Assembly (NCBI RefSeq): GCF_902499045.1
Contig: NZ_CABVPL010000008.1
Location: 62,001-126,000, forward strand
DNA: 64,000 nucleotides
Reading direction: 5' to 3'
From: Burkholderia latens
Lineage (GTDB): Bacteria; Pseudomonadota; Gammaproteobacteria; Burkholderiales; Burkholderiaceae
Position numbers and translations under genes: made by a program. The first letter of the stretch is position 1. Every line of letters starts with the position of its first letter. The notes beneath the pieces are model-generated. The model was given only the letters and a program-made list of their open reading frames with translations, was not told the DNA's origin and did not search any database. Below are positions 38,601-45,474 of this stretch, piece after piece.

Positions 38601-40169
38601 GAACTCGGCAATCGGCGGCGTACCGTTCGGCCGGGCGGGCATGTGGTCGACTGGTTGATGTATGGCTCCGGGCACGTGCACGGGATGCTGCTCGACGGCG
38701 AGGAGCGCGTGCAGTTCGAGCGCGACGATCTTCATCGCGAGACGGTGCGCGTGCTGTCGAGCAAGGTCGGGCAGCGCACGCATTACGATCCGGCCGGACG
38801 CGTGTTGCAGCAGACGATCCAGCGATCGACGTCACCTGCGCCGCTTGCCGAGCGGCGGTATCGCTATGACGCGGCGGGGCAGTTGTCGCGGATCGAGGAC
38901 AGCCGCAAGGGCGGGACCGACTATCGATACGACCCGGTCGGACGGCTGATCGAGGCGATCAGTCCCATCGCAAAGGAACGGTTTGCGTTCGATCCGGCGA
39001 GCAACATCATCGATCCGGTGCGGACAGCGGACACGCCTGCATCGCGTCCGAGCCCGGTGCGGCCGGAAAGCACGTTGCCGGTCGAGGTGCCGAAGGTGCT
39101 CGGGAACCTGCTGAAGGCGTATGCGGGGATGCACTTCGAGTACGACGCCCGCGGGAATCTTGTGCGCAAGCGCACGCCGGCGGGCGAGCAGGAATACGAG
39201 TGGGATGAATTCAATCGCTTGCTGCGCGCGCGGGTTGCGGAGACGTCGCGGCAGAGTCAGGCGCGGTATTTCTATGACGCGTTCGGGCGGCGGATTGCGA
39301 AGGAGGTGAACGGCGAGCGGACGGTGTTCGGGTGGGATGGTGACACGCTCGCGTACGAGAGCGATGGCGAGCGCGGCACGCATTACCTCTACGAGCCGGG
39401 GACGTTCGTGCCGCTGGCGCAGTATGTGGCGGGGCCGGTCGATGGGATCGCGACGCCGGAGTGGAAGAGTACTGATCGCTATGTGCCGGAGGAGGATCCG
39501 CTGCAGAAGGTGCCGGAGCGGCGGGGTGAGGCGGCGGTGTTCTATTACCACTGCGATCAGATTGGTACGCCGCAGTTGCTGACCGATGGCGACGGTGACG
39601 TCGTATGGGAAGCGTCGTATAAGGCGTGGGGCGAAGCGCGGGAGGTGATTGCGCGGGCGTCTAAGGCGGCGGGGATTGTGGCGAGGAATCCGTTGCGGTT
39701 TCAGGGGCAGCAGGTTGATGATGAGACGGGGCTCGCTTATAACCGATATCGATATTACGATCCAGAAACTGGCCGATTTACTTCGGAGGATCCTATCGGG
39801 CTCAACGGCGGGGCCAACGTTTACCAATACGCTCCGAATCCGATCGAGTGGATTGACCCTCTCGGCTTAGCTCGCATTCCGAAATCCGTTAAGGACAAGG
39901 TTGCGAAAGAAAATCAGGAATTCTTCGGGAAAGGGACTTGTGAATGTTGCGGGGTTGAAGTTGTTCCAGGAAAGAAAAGTCAGCGCGGGATCACCCCGCC
40001 GACAAATGAGCGTCAATTCGATCACATCGAGCCGGATGCGCTCGGCGGAGCAAACGATGAAGACAACACGCAAGTTCTGTGTCGCAAGTGTAACAGGCGA
40101 TTGTGGGATAAAATCAAGGATAATTTCAAGCGACTTAATCGCTTGGGGCGTACGCCGTGTGACAGTTAA
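35625..40169 (+). CDS. rhs: Rhs-family T6SS effector with C-terminal HNH nuclease tip
   Basis: The 1514-residue protein has an N-terminal helical/hydrophobic region (about 40-175; VPIIGNIMAMVDALGDIAEII, LAINLLGIIPIPPTLAPF), a DUF6531-like entry (FSHVDFDLPGAMPFVWERTY), many YD repeats that form a cage, and the Rhs core end (NRYRYYDPETGRFTSEDPIG to DPLGL). The variable tip (last ~99 residues) has CECC, FDHIEPDALGG and NTQVLCRKCN, an HNH nuclease with zinc cysteines. It is likely delivered by the adjacent VgrG and degrades DNA in rival cells. No PAAR motif is seen. Base composition drops toward the tip. Confidence 0.93.
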   Translation: MAQQLPPGAEKEQAVSWLSDVSAKDVAAVGNRFDAWLRRISGNHITFEDVKTFAGAVPIIGNIMAMVDALGDIAEIIEKRGGQVLDYMSLAINLLGIIPIPPTLAPFRMSARPLLALVRHELLATRNNLGAAIISVLVTHINATCATEIEDFLNKLKAGLVELLDGCASTCQEIMLALATGMDKALHGQLFDANANLKRQQELAKKMADDRPWYSPSRVGDGIQFAYEGTKALGKKVVNKTAGTMAQLAPDAWLEPFRSTVTFLRTEAPKIAASIRSLAGSEEGKMMWLVLQLIEAVGRVKARAKLHEQTADVKAAGTSQARKTRGQERLEKTNGQAPAEGPGASACKACGLGASPASIDFAFGDETFSHVDFDLPGAMPFVWERTYRSRLSAYDNGELGARWITPYTTRIDIKNGQWIYRDAEGRSIEYPALAAGAAHDDLSENLTLSRLDDRWVTIAYGHAVLHVYERRGDAFRLAMQKDRAGNTITLDYDALDRLARVIDASGNVLAFEHDRHGRIVQIEHVIKDGAHRTLASYEYDADGDLVRATDRHGNARTYQYHRHLVTRYTDRTGRGMTLEWDGADAEDNADAKCIREYADDGSLDLRLAWNPNIRLTYVTDALGQMTRYYFNIHGYVYRIVYPDGNQEWFRRDAHHNLVLHIRQDGSIERREYDARGNLVQHERADGSVVEMAYDDKDQMIRLVDPNGHVWQRKYDDAGNLVEEIDPLEHSTKYEYDDKGLPTQIIDAKGGAKTLEYNDAGQITSYTDCSGKKTEWRYDDIGRVIETKDAAGGVVAYRYGPNGQPTEVRSPAGVEQVQYDAEGRLLRHTDQLNRSTRYGYDAVGRIASRADALGQTVAYRYDRLGRLTALTDANFATYQFHYDPAGRLIEEVGFDGKSTRYQYDRDSGSLVAIDEAGCVTSVDVDANGRLLKRVAGESEERFAYDRSGRLIDAVNRYSRVQFFFDSVGNLVREHHAYDLFGERRSYVWHHEYDELGNRRRTVRPGGHVVDWLMYGSGHVHGMLLDGEERVQFERDDLHRETVRVLSSKVGQRTHYDPAGRVLQQTIQRSTSPAPLAERRYRYDAAGQLSRIEDSRKGGTDYRYDPVGRLIEAISPIAKERFAFDPASNIIDPVRTADTPASRPSPVRPESTLPVEVPKVLGNLLKAYAGMHFEYDARGNLVRKRTPAGEQEYEWDEFNRLLRARVAETSRQSQARYFYDAFGRRIAKEVNGERTVFGWDGDTLAYESDGERGTHYLYEPGTFVPLAQYVAGPVDGIATPEWKSTDRYVPEEDPLQKVPERRGEAAVFYYHCDQIGTPQLLTDGDGDVVWEASYKAWGEAREVIARASKAAGIVARNPLRFQGQQVDDETGLAYNRYRYYDPETGRFTSEDPIGLNGGANVYQYAPNPIEWIDPLGLARIPKSVKDKVAKENQEFFGKGTCECCGVEVVPGKKSQRGITPPTNERQFDHIEPDALGGANDEDNTQVLCRKCNRRLWDKIKDNFKRLNRLGRTPCDS

Positions 40170-40178
40170 GGGTGGAAT

Positions 40179-40682
40179 ATGCGAGAGCTTAGGAAGATTA
40201 TTTTTAGATTGAAGAAAGATGAAGACGGATACCCTCCAATGGAATATGAGTCTCTCTGGGGTATATTTTCGGATGATCTTTCTTGTGTGGTTGATAACGT
40301 ACCGTATTACGTCTGCGGTGTGAGTAAAGGAGACACGGTAGCGGTGAAAGATGTCGACGGAGAACTCTTTGCAACCTCCGTGGTTGCACGAGGAGGCCAT
40401 TCAACACTGCGAGTTTTTGCCGAGGATCCCGACACCAAAGCATCGATCATTTCCGATCTGAACTCTCTCGGAGCGCAATGTTCCGTCACGCGTGGGCTTT
40501 CTCTCTTTGCGGTTGACATTCCTTCCGATGCTGATTTCGGAAAGATCGACGCGATGCTCGCCTCCAAATCTGATGGCGAGTATGTTGCATATGAGGACGC
40601 GTGCTTGCAACACGGGGGCGTCAGCGCCGACCGGGCACTCGAATGTGAGTCGCTCGCGTCGGTTCCTCTACGGCTGCACTAA
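40179..40682 (+). CDS. DUF4265-like protein, probable immunity to the Rhs HNH tip
   Basis: The 167-residue product begins 10 bp after the rhs stop. It resembles DUF4265 proteins (SLWGIFSDDLSCVVDNVPYYV, GVSKGDTVAVKDVDGELFATSVVARGGHSTLRVF), a family often next to polymorphic toxins. It has no signal peptide, which fits neutralising a nuclease in the cytoplasm. The DNA is AT-richer than the rhs core, as is typical for exchanged tip/immunity cassettes. Confidence 0.8.
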   Translation: MRELRKIIFRLKKDEDGYPPMEYESLWGIFSDDLSCVVDNVPYYVCGVSKGDTVAVKDVDGELFATSVVARGGHSTLRVFAEDPDTKASIISDLNSLGAQCSVTRGLSLFAVDIPSDADFGKIDAMLASKSDGEYVAYEDACLQHGGVSADRALECESLASVPLRLH

Positions 40683-40799
40683 GGACGAGTGGACTTGATG
40701 CGCCAGAAGATGCTGCGCGAGGTAGTCGGTTGTGGTGTCGGTTACTGCGATTCGCCTGCAGCATCTATTATCGTTACGCAGGGGTTCACGTGACAAACG

Positions 40800-41115
40800 A
40801 TGACGGCATATTTAAAGAATATAGAGAACGTGCTGCGACTCGATGCACAGTCCCGATGTGACTATTTCGTCCGCAAGGTCGCTGACTTTGAAGTCGTCTC
40901 GGGTCTCTTTGACAAGGGGGGGCGACCGCGCAACCCGGCGCTACTTGATTGGTCGAAAAAGCCGAAGGATCTTGGAAGTAGCCCACCTGGGATGACGTGG
41001 CATCATAACGATGAAGTCGAGAAATTAAATTTGGTGGAGCGAAGCGATCACGGCGATAACCACGGTATACCATCCAGACGATACTGGCTGGCGTGATAAA
41101 TGGGGCGGTGGATAG
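40800..41115 (+). pseudogene. Chimeric remnant: DUF2750-like start joined to a WHH-type toxin tail
   Basis: The first ~40 residues (VLRLDAQSRCDYFVRKVADFE) look like the N-terminus of a DUF2750 protein. The rest is the end of a WHH/HNH nuclease tip: PPGMTWHHNDEVEKLNL, RSDHGDNHGI. The frame then breaks: restoring two bases near 41068 gives YHPDDTGWRDKWGGG and a stop at 41113-41115. It is therefore a recombination chimera with a dinucleotide loss. It precedes a DUF7716-like immunity gene, probably its former partner. Confidence 0.7.
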
Positions 41116-41159
41116 CTTGGTCGAAAAGGGAAGTTGGACTCTGCTACAGGATGCCCATT

Positions 41160-41510
41160 ATGAACAGCTTCGTTATAAATACGTTTTACAAGATTGACGA
41201 TTTGATCAGCCTTGTTAGAGAAAAGAAGGATCGGGACGCTGTTTACATGGTCTATGTACCAAAGGATACCGACGATTTGCGAATCGGCATGGACGTCTAT
41301 GTAGGTGACGTACCGGACTTCGATGATGACGACAACGAGGTATTTCCTGAGTCTGTAATTGCGTTGGGGCTTGAGCAAGGCTATATGCGAGAGCACTTGC
41401 AAGATGTTATCGATTTGGCATACAAGCAGAAGCCAACGGCTTCAACTGAAGAGGTTGTTCGATGCTTGAACCACTACTCTAAGTACGATGATTTCCTAGA
41501 CTTGTGCTGA
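41160..41510 (+). CDS. DUF7716-like protein, probable orphan immunity protein
   Basis: The 116-residue acidic protein (VYMVYVPKDTDDLRIGMDVYV, PDFDDDDNEVFPE, VIDLAYKQKPTASTEEVVRCL, HYSKYDDFLDLC) fits the layout of DUF7716-like proteins found beside Rhs tips. ATG 41160 is preceded by AGGA at 8 nt; ATG 41151 would add three residues. The adjacent WHH toxin is broken, so this gene may give protection against neighbours that still carry the toxin. Confidence 0.7.
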   Translation: MNSFVINTFYKIDDLISLVREKKDRDAVYMVYVPKDTDDLRIGMDVYVGDVPDFDDDDNEVFPESVIALGLEQGYMREHLQDVIDLAYKQKPTASTEEVVRCLNHYSKYDDFLDLC

Positions 41511-41522
41511 TCGATTGTTTGC

Positions 41523-41542
41523 GGGGCCGCGCGAGCGGCCCC
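41523..41542 (+). terminator. GC hairpin at a cassette junction
   Basis: GGGGCCGC-GCGA-GCGGCCCC forms a perfect 8-bp stem with a 4-nt loop between the immunity gene and the orphan Rhs tip. It lacks a long T run. Confidence 0.45.
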
Positions 41543-41549
41543 TGTCTTC

Positions 41550-42014
41550 GAGGCGGGGCTGCATTATAACCGACACAGATACTATGACCCGAACAGCGGC
41601 CGGTTCGTCAGCAAAGACCCAATCGGGCTGGTGGGCGGGATAAACATATATCAATACGCGCCGAACCCGTTGGGATGGATTGATCCACTTGGCTTGGCGC
41701 GTTGTCTGACATCCCGAACTGCGCGCAGAGAAGCAATGAGGCAAGCAGGTATTCCGACGAGCCAACAACCAATCAGTCAGTCAAGAAATGCTTCTGGCTT
41801 AGAGTATCGATATGAGGTACCCCAGGCGGGCGGTGGAAAAATACAGGCGACTGTCCAGCAGCAGACGACGGATGTGAGCCATCAAGACGATCCTCATTGG
41901 GAGGCTGGCAAGGTAAAGATTGATCCGATTAGCGGCGAAACGCGGATGAATGATTATGGTCGGCCTAAGATAGACAATCCGAAAGGTAAAGCTTATTACG
42001 GGGATTGCTCATGA
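41550..42014 (+). pseudogene. Orphan Rhs tip: core end plus DPHWE-type toxin domain
   Basis: The frame opens inside the conserved Rhs core end ([20 protein letters not shown], then [17 protein letters not shown]) and continues into a tip of about 95 residues: [47 protein letters not shown]. No start codon or Rhs body precedes it, so it is a displaced tip that cannot be secreted as it stands, but it could replace the current tip by recombination in the shared core end. The toxin family is recognised only by style (polymorphic toxin with DPHWEAGxVK). It overlaps its immunity gene as ATGA. Confidence 0.8.
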
Positions 42015-42484
42015 GCAAGCGCGGCGTGAATCAATACAGGAAGGATCTTCTTTACAGAAAAGTCGCAGGAAAAAAAATACTCAGTGACTATCTTGGGAAA
42101 GTGGAGTCTTTGTTCCCGGCTGAAGATCGACCGGAGATAGTTTCCCTGGAGGAAACGGATATTTTTTTGGAGCGATTTAAGGAAGAATCTACACGGTTAC
42201 ACCAAGAGGTTGGGCGAATTTCTAGGAGTGAACTTCACGCCGAACTCGTAGTCATGAAGGATCGTCGGGGCGATTTTTACGTTCTCATCGATGAAGATTG
42301 GAAGTACTGTGGAATGGTGCTCGTCAGAACCATGAAAGGCCTCAATGTAGACGTCGAGTTCGGCGACAAAATATTGAATGAAATTGTCTTTGTGTCTGCT
42401 GATATGTCATTCGCTATTGGTTTTGATTTCTTTGGTGTTGCAGATAAATATCTAATAGACATTAAGAGATGGCGAAAGAAATGA
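42011..42484 (+). CDS. Probable immunity protein for the DPHWE-type tip
   Basis: The 157-residue soluble protein ([61 protein letters not shown]) starts within the stop of the orphan tip (ATGA), the usual toxin-immunity arrangement. The family is not recognised. The sequence is AT-rich and has no signal peptide, consistent with cytoplasmic immunity. Confidence 0.7.
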   Translation: MSKRGVNQYRKDLLYRKVAGKKILSDYLGKVESLFPAEDRPEIVSLEETDIFLERFKEESTRLHQEVGRISRSELHAELVVMKDRRGDFYVLIDEDWKYCGMVLVRTMKGLNVDVEFGDKILNEIVFVSADMSFAIGFDFFGVADKYLIDIKRWRKK

Positions 42485-42589
42485 CCCAAAAGCCGCGTAA
42501 ACGACAATTGGTATGTGTGCTTGATTGAGGCTTGGCGTTCGGGTAGTCGTGATGGTAATATTGCCATATTCGAAGTGAGCGAGGAGATC

Positions 42590-42687
42590 GATTTGGCGTG
42601 CAAGCAGGAGTTAATCGCTTTATCGGGGATTTTATTCGATGCATGAGCCACTACGCTACGTGCGATGATTTTTTGGACTTGCATTGA
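42590..42687 (+). pseudogene. Decayed 3' end of a DUF7716-like immunity gene
   Basis: The DNA repeats the end of the gene at 41160-41510: GATTTGGCxTxCAAGCAG, then TTCGATGC, CCACTACxCTA and GATGATTTxxTxGACTTG before TGA. The frame is broken. It is a second copy of the same kind of immunity gene. Confidence 0.65.
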
Positions 42688-42789
42688 CGTCCCGTGGAAA
42701 TGCTATGCAGCGGCCGCGTAAACGGTCACTGTTGTTTTTGGTACTTGAAAAGGTTGAGTAACGCACGCAGTACGATCCGGTCTAGCTGC

Positions 42790-43101
42790 GAATTTATTTA
42801 GAAGGCGCTCCAAGGATGGGCGTACGAGAATGGCGCGGAGATTGGCCTCTCGCGCCTTGGCAAGCCGGCCGACAACGCGAAGAACGAACCCTTCAACGGA
42901 CGCTTTCGGGAGGAATGCCTCAACGCACATTAGTTCTTGTCGCTAGAGGACGCCAGACGCAAAATCGAAGTCTGGCGCGAGTACTATAACGAGGCGCGCC
43001 CTCACTCTGCGCTGCTGTGGATGACACCGGCGGAATTCGCCCGCCAGTGCACCGATGGGGCCGATCCGGCCCGCCCCGAAGAGCCGGAATTTTCCAACTA
43101 A
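42790..43101 (+). pseudogene. IS3-family transposase (OrfB) C-terminal remnant
   Basis: One frame encodes the end of an rve integrase core: GWAYENGAEIGLSRLGKPAD, FNGRFREECLN, WREYYNEARPHSALLWMTPA. Stops interrupt it at 42799-42801 and 42931-42933. The catalytic Glu region (FNGRFREECL) is present, but the N-terminal two thirds are lost. It probably helped rearrange the Rhs tip array. Confidence 0.88.
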
Positions 43102-43116
43102 GACCGGGACGGAAAT

Positions 43117-43353
43117 TGGGCTAGCCTCACTGTTCTGCATACTACGGAAGTGCCACTTCCCGACGCGAATGCGGCGATCGCATATCAGCAGAAACAGATC
43201 GGGCGCGAGTTGGGTCAATATGATGAGAGATCGAATAGTTGCGTCGACCACGTAGCTAATGTATTGCGGGCTGGTGGCGAGAACGTTCCCTCGGGACCGT
43301 TGGGTCAGTCGAGGTATCTTACCCAACGTGGGTTTAAAATGAAGGTTAGATAA
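43117..43353 (+). pseudogene. Toxin-tip remnant with SCVDHV motif
   Basis: The frame reads WASLTVLHTTEVPLPDANAA, then IGRELGQYDERSNSCVDHVA and VLRAGGENVPSGPLGQ, ending 1 nt before the next gene. The N-SCVxHV...RAGG pattern is seen in Rhs/YD toxin ends and suggests a cysteine-based enzyme core. The Rhs part and toxin N-terminus are missing; the IS remnant abuts it. Confidence 0.6.
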
Positions 43354-43354
43354 T

Positions 43355-43657
43355 ATGGCTCATGCGATATGCGAAAAACACGGCTCCCAACCTGCAGAGT
43401 TGGTGACCAAGAACGTGCTCGATATGATCAGGTCGGGCGCGAAGCCGGGCGCGGGGACAGTGTCTCCGATAACGTTGATTTATGAGGAGCTTGAATACCC
43501 CGGTTATGGTGTGACGGACGACCGGGCTGTTCTTCAACGTCTTGGCGGGAATTGGGAATCCACAAAAATGTGCAGGTTTACCGACGAGCACGCGATGGAG
43601 CAGGCGATAGGGCTATTTACTGCAGCTTGTGCCAAATGTTTGGCGGAAATACTGTGA
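43355..43657 (+). CDS. Probable immunity protein for the SCVDHV tip
   Basis: The 100-residue protein (MAHAICEKHGSQPAELVTKN, YPGYGVTDDRAVLQRLGGNW, FTAACAKCLAEIL) has three cysteines and no signal. It starts 1 nt after the stop of the toxin remnant, which makes it the likely partner. The family is not recognised. Confidence 0.65.
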   Translation: MAHAICEKHGSQPAELVTKNVLDMIRSGAKPGAGTVSPITLIYEELEYPGYGVTDDRAVLQRLGGNWESTKMCRFTDEHAMEQAIGLFTAACAKCLAEIL

Positions 43658-44288
43658 CACTCCATGCTGAAGCGACGAAAAAGATAGAAAACCCAAACCA
43701 CAAATCTATCGTCGATCAAGCTGAATCGAGTTGGGGGATTGCGGGTGGCAGCTATGTAGTCGATCGAATCAGACGGTTTCCGGTGTGATGTGATCGGTGG
43801 TTCGCCGACCAAACCATTGGCGGCAATACCACACTGACCGCCGCCATGCTTGATCGCGTCGCGCTCCAGTTCCGCTTGCTCTAGCTCAGAGTAGGCGGTG
43901 ACGGACAGAATCGGCAATGGCATGCCGATCTCGTTTGATCTAACGGCTGGCTCAGTTTGACAAGAGGCAATCCAACGCGGGAAATGGGTGCGCTCTCTTG
44001 CGGTCCGCTTTCCTGCACGTCGCACGGCGACGGGCATCGCTCCCGCTCGTCGTACTGGGGCTCGACCGGCTCGACCGCCTCGGCAAGCGCAATGGATGAC
44101 TATCCTGCGCTTGACGATGTATATCGGAAAGCGGAGAGCTCGACCGACAACAACCGCCGATCCGCCTCGCGCCTCCGAAATTGGCATAATCACGGCTCGC
44201 TGCCGCGTGCGCTGCGACGCAGGCGCATTCGTTCCTGTGGCATCACCCGTCTTGCATCGACTTCAGCCTGGTTATAGCCGCAACCCCC
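43658..44288. other. Stretch without a supported gene
   Basis: Several frames are open on both strands but none has a convincing start, codon pattern or family match. It is probably decayed cassette DNA between the tip array and the T6SS cluster. Confidence 0.5.
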
Positions 44289-44606
44289 ATGCCGACCATC
44301 CCCGCGACCACCGCGTCGCTGAAACACATCCTCGAACACCCTGGCGATTTCCACGGATGGCTCTGCCTCCCGCAGACGCCATGGACCCTCGACACAGAGG
44401 CCGCATTCATCGAAGACGCCGCCAACACCGAAGCTGCTACGCCACCCACCACCGCCCCACACCCCGATTGGCGCGTGACCTTGAACAGCGCGACGATCGA
44501 GGACATCGTAATCAATGCGCATGACCAGGTCGACGAGCCGACCGCCACGCAGCTGTTCGACGCGTTCGTGTTCTACATCGACAACCAAGACTTCATCCTG
44601 CTCTGA
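44289..44606 (+). CDS. DUF7716-like protein next to the T6SS cluster
   Basis: The 105-residue acidic protein has the same layout as the product at 41160: FHGWLCLPQTPWTLDTEAAF, then DWRVTLNSATIEDIVINAHD and FDAFVFYIDNQDFIL. It is convergent with tssL and separated from it by a strong terminator. It may be an immunity protein whose toxin is gone. Confidence 0.7.
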   Translation: MPTIPATTASLKHILEHPGDFHGWLCLPQTPWTLDTEAAFIEDAANTEAATPPTTAPHPDWRVTLNSATIEDIVINAHDQVDEPTATQLFDAFVFYIDNQDFILL

Positions 44607-44632
44607 AGCCACACGTCACACGCCACAGCAAA

Positions 44633-44655
44633 AAAGGACCGCCAAGCGGTCCTTT
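44633..44655. terminator. Bidirectional terminator between the DUF7716-like gene and tssL
   Basis: AAAGGACCGC-CAA-GCGGTCCTTT forms a perfect 10-bp stem, with A-rich and T-rich ends that serve both convergent genes. Confidence 0.88.
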
Positions 44656-44691
44656 CTCATACAGCGTCAACGTCCGAACGACGCACAGCCC

Positions 44692-45474
44692 TCAAGGCAA
44701 CGAAATCGTCAAATTCGCCGACTCCGGCCCGACCTTGATCACCTGCGAATAAGGCGCCAACGCCTGCAGCGTCTTGTCCTTGAGGTAGGCATTGAGCCCG
44801 AGATACCCGAGCAGGGCCACCAGCGCGAACACGGCCCCGATCGCCCAAACCGGCACCTCCCGCTTCAACCGGTGCGCGATCTGATCCGGCAGCGGCCAAT
44901 GCGGCGCAAACGCGGCCCGCTTGCCCTTCATATGCGCGATCTCGTCGCCCAGCCGCGCGGTGAGATACGCGAGCTTCTCCGGCCCCTCGAGCAAATACTT
45001 TCCCTGGAACCCGAGCAGCAGGCACATGTGAAACACCTCGAGCGATTGCAACCGCGCTGCGCCCTGCGCGCGACATTCCTCGAGATACTGGAAGAATTTC
45101 TCGCCCGCGAGCTGCTCGCCGAACAGCACGAGCTGCAACGGCCGGCGCTCCCAGTCGGCGCGGATCTTGAACTGCGACGACAGCACCATTTCATCGACCG
45201 CCGCGCAATAGGCGAACTTCGCGCCATACACGTCTTCGGCAGCGATATTCAGCTTCTTCGCGCCGCGCTCGAAATCCGACAGGAATTCCTGGATCTTCGT
45301 GCTGAACTCGCTCGCGCTGTCCGGCTCGCGGCCGTTCTTCAGCAGGAACAGCATGAAGAACCCGTCGTACAGCAGATCGAGCAGCGAACGAGCCTGGAAA
45401 GCGGCGTCGGTGGACGCCGGCGTATGAATGGGGGCCGGCGCGTTGTCGCCGAACAGGGAAGGCGCGTAGCTCAT
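44692..45474 (-). CDS. tssL: T6SS membrane-complex protein TssL (DotU/IcmH)
   Basis: The 260-residue product has the cytoplasmic DotU domain (about 25-200; ARSLLDLLYDGFFMLFLLKN, EMVLSSQFKIRADWERRPLQ, CLLLGFQGKYLL) and a C-terminal membrane helix (about 216-235, VWAIGAVFALVALLGYLGL). It forms the inner-membrane complex with TssM and TssJ. There is no peptidoglycan-binding extension. The start overlaps the tssK stop by 4 nt. Confidence 0.95.
   Translation of the reverse strand: MSYAPSLFGDNAPAPIHTPASTDAAFQARSLLDLLYDGFFMLFLLKNGREPDSASEFSTKIQEFLSDFERGAKKLNIAAEDVYGAKFAYCAAVDEMVLSSQFKIRADWERRPLQLVLFGEQLAGEKFFQYLEECRAQGAARLQSLEVFHMCLLLGFQGKYLLEGPEKLAYLTARLGDEIAHMKGKRAAFAPHWPLPDQIAHRLKREVPVWAIGAVFALVALLGYLGLNAYLKDKTLQALAPYSQVIKVGPESANLTISLP

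Noticed and set aside
43552-43788. 78-codon + frame overlapping the immunity gene
   Set aside because: Alternative frame of 43355-43657 for half its length; the tail has no match.
43534-44193. 219-codon - strand frame between the tip array and the T6SS
   Set aside because: It is antisense to the immunity gene at one end, has Arg-rich text at the other, and no motif.
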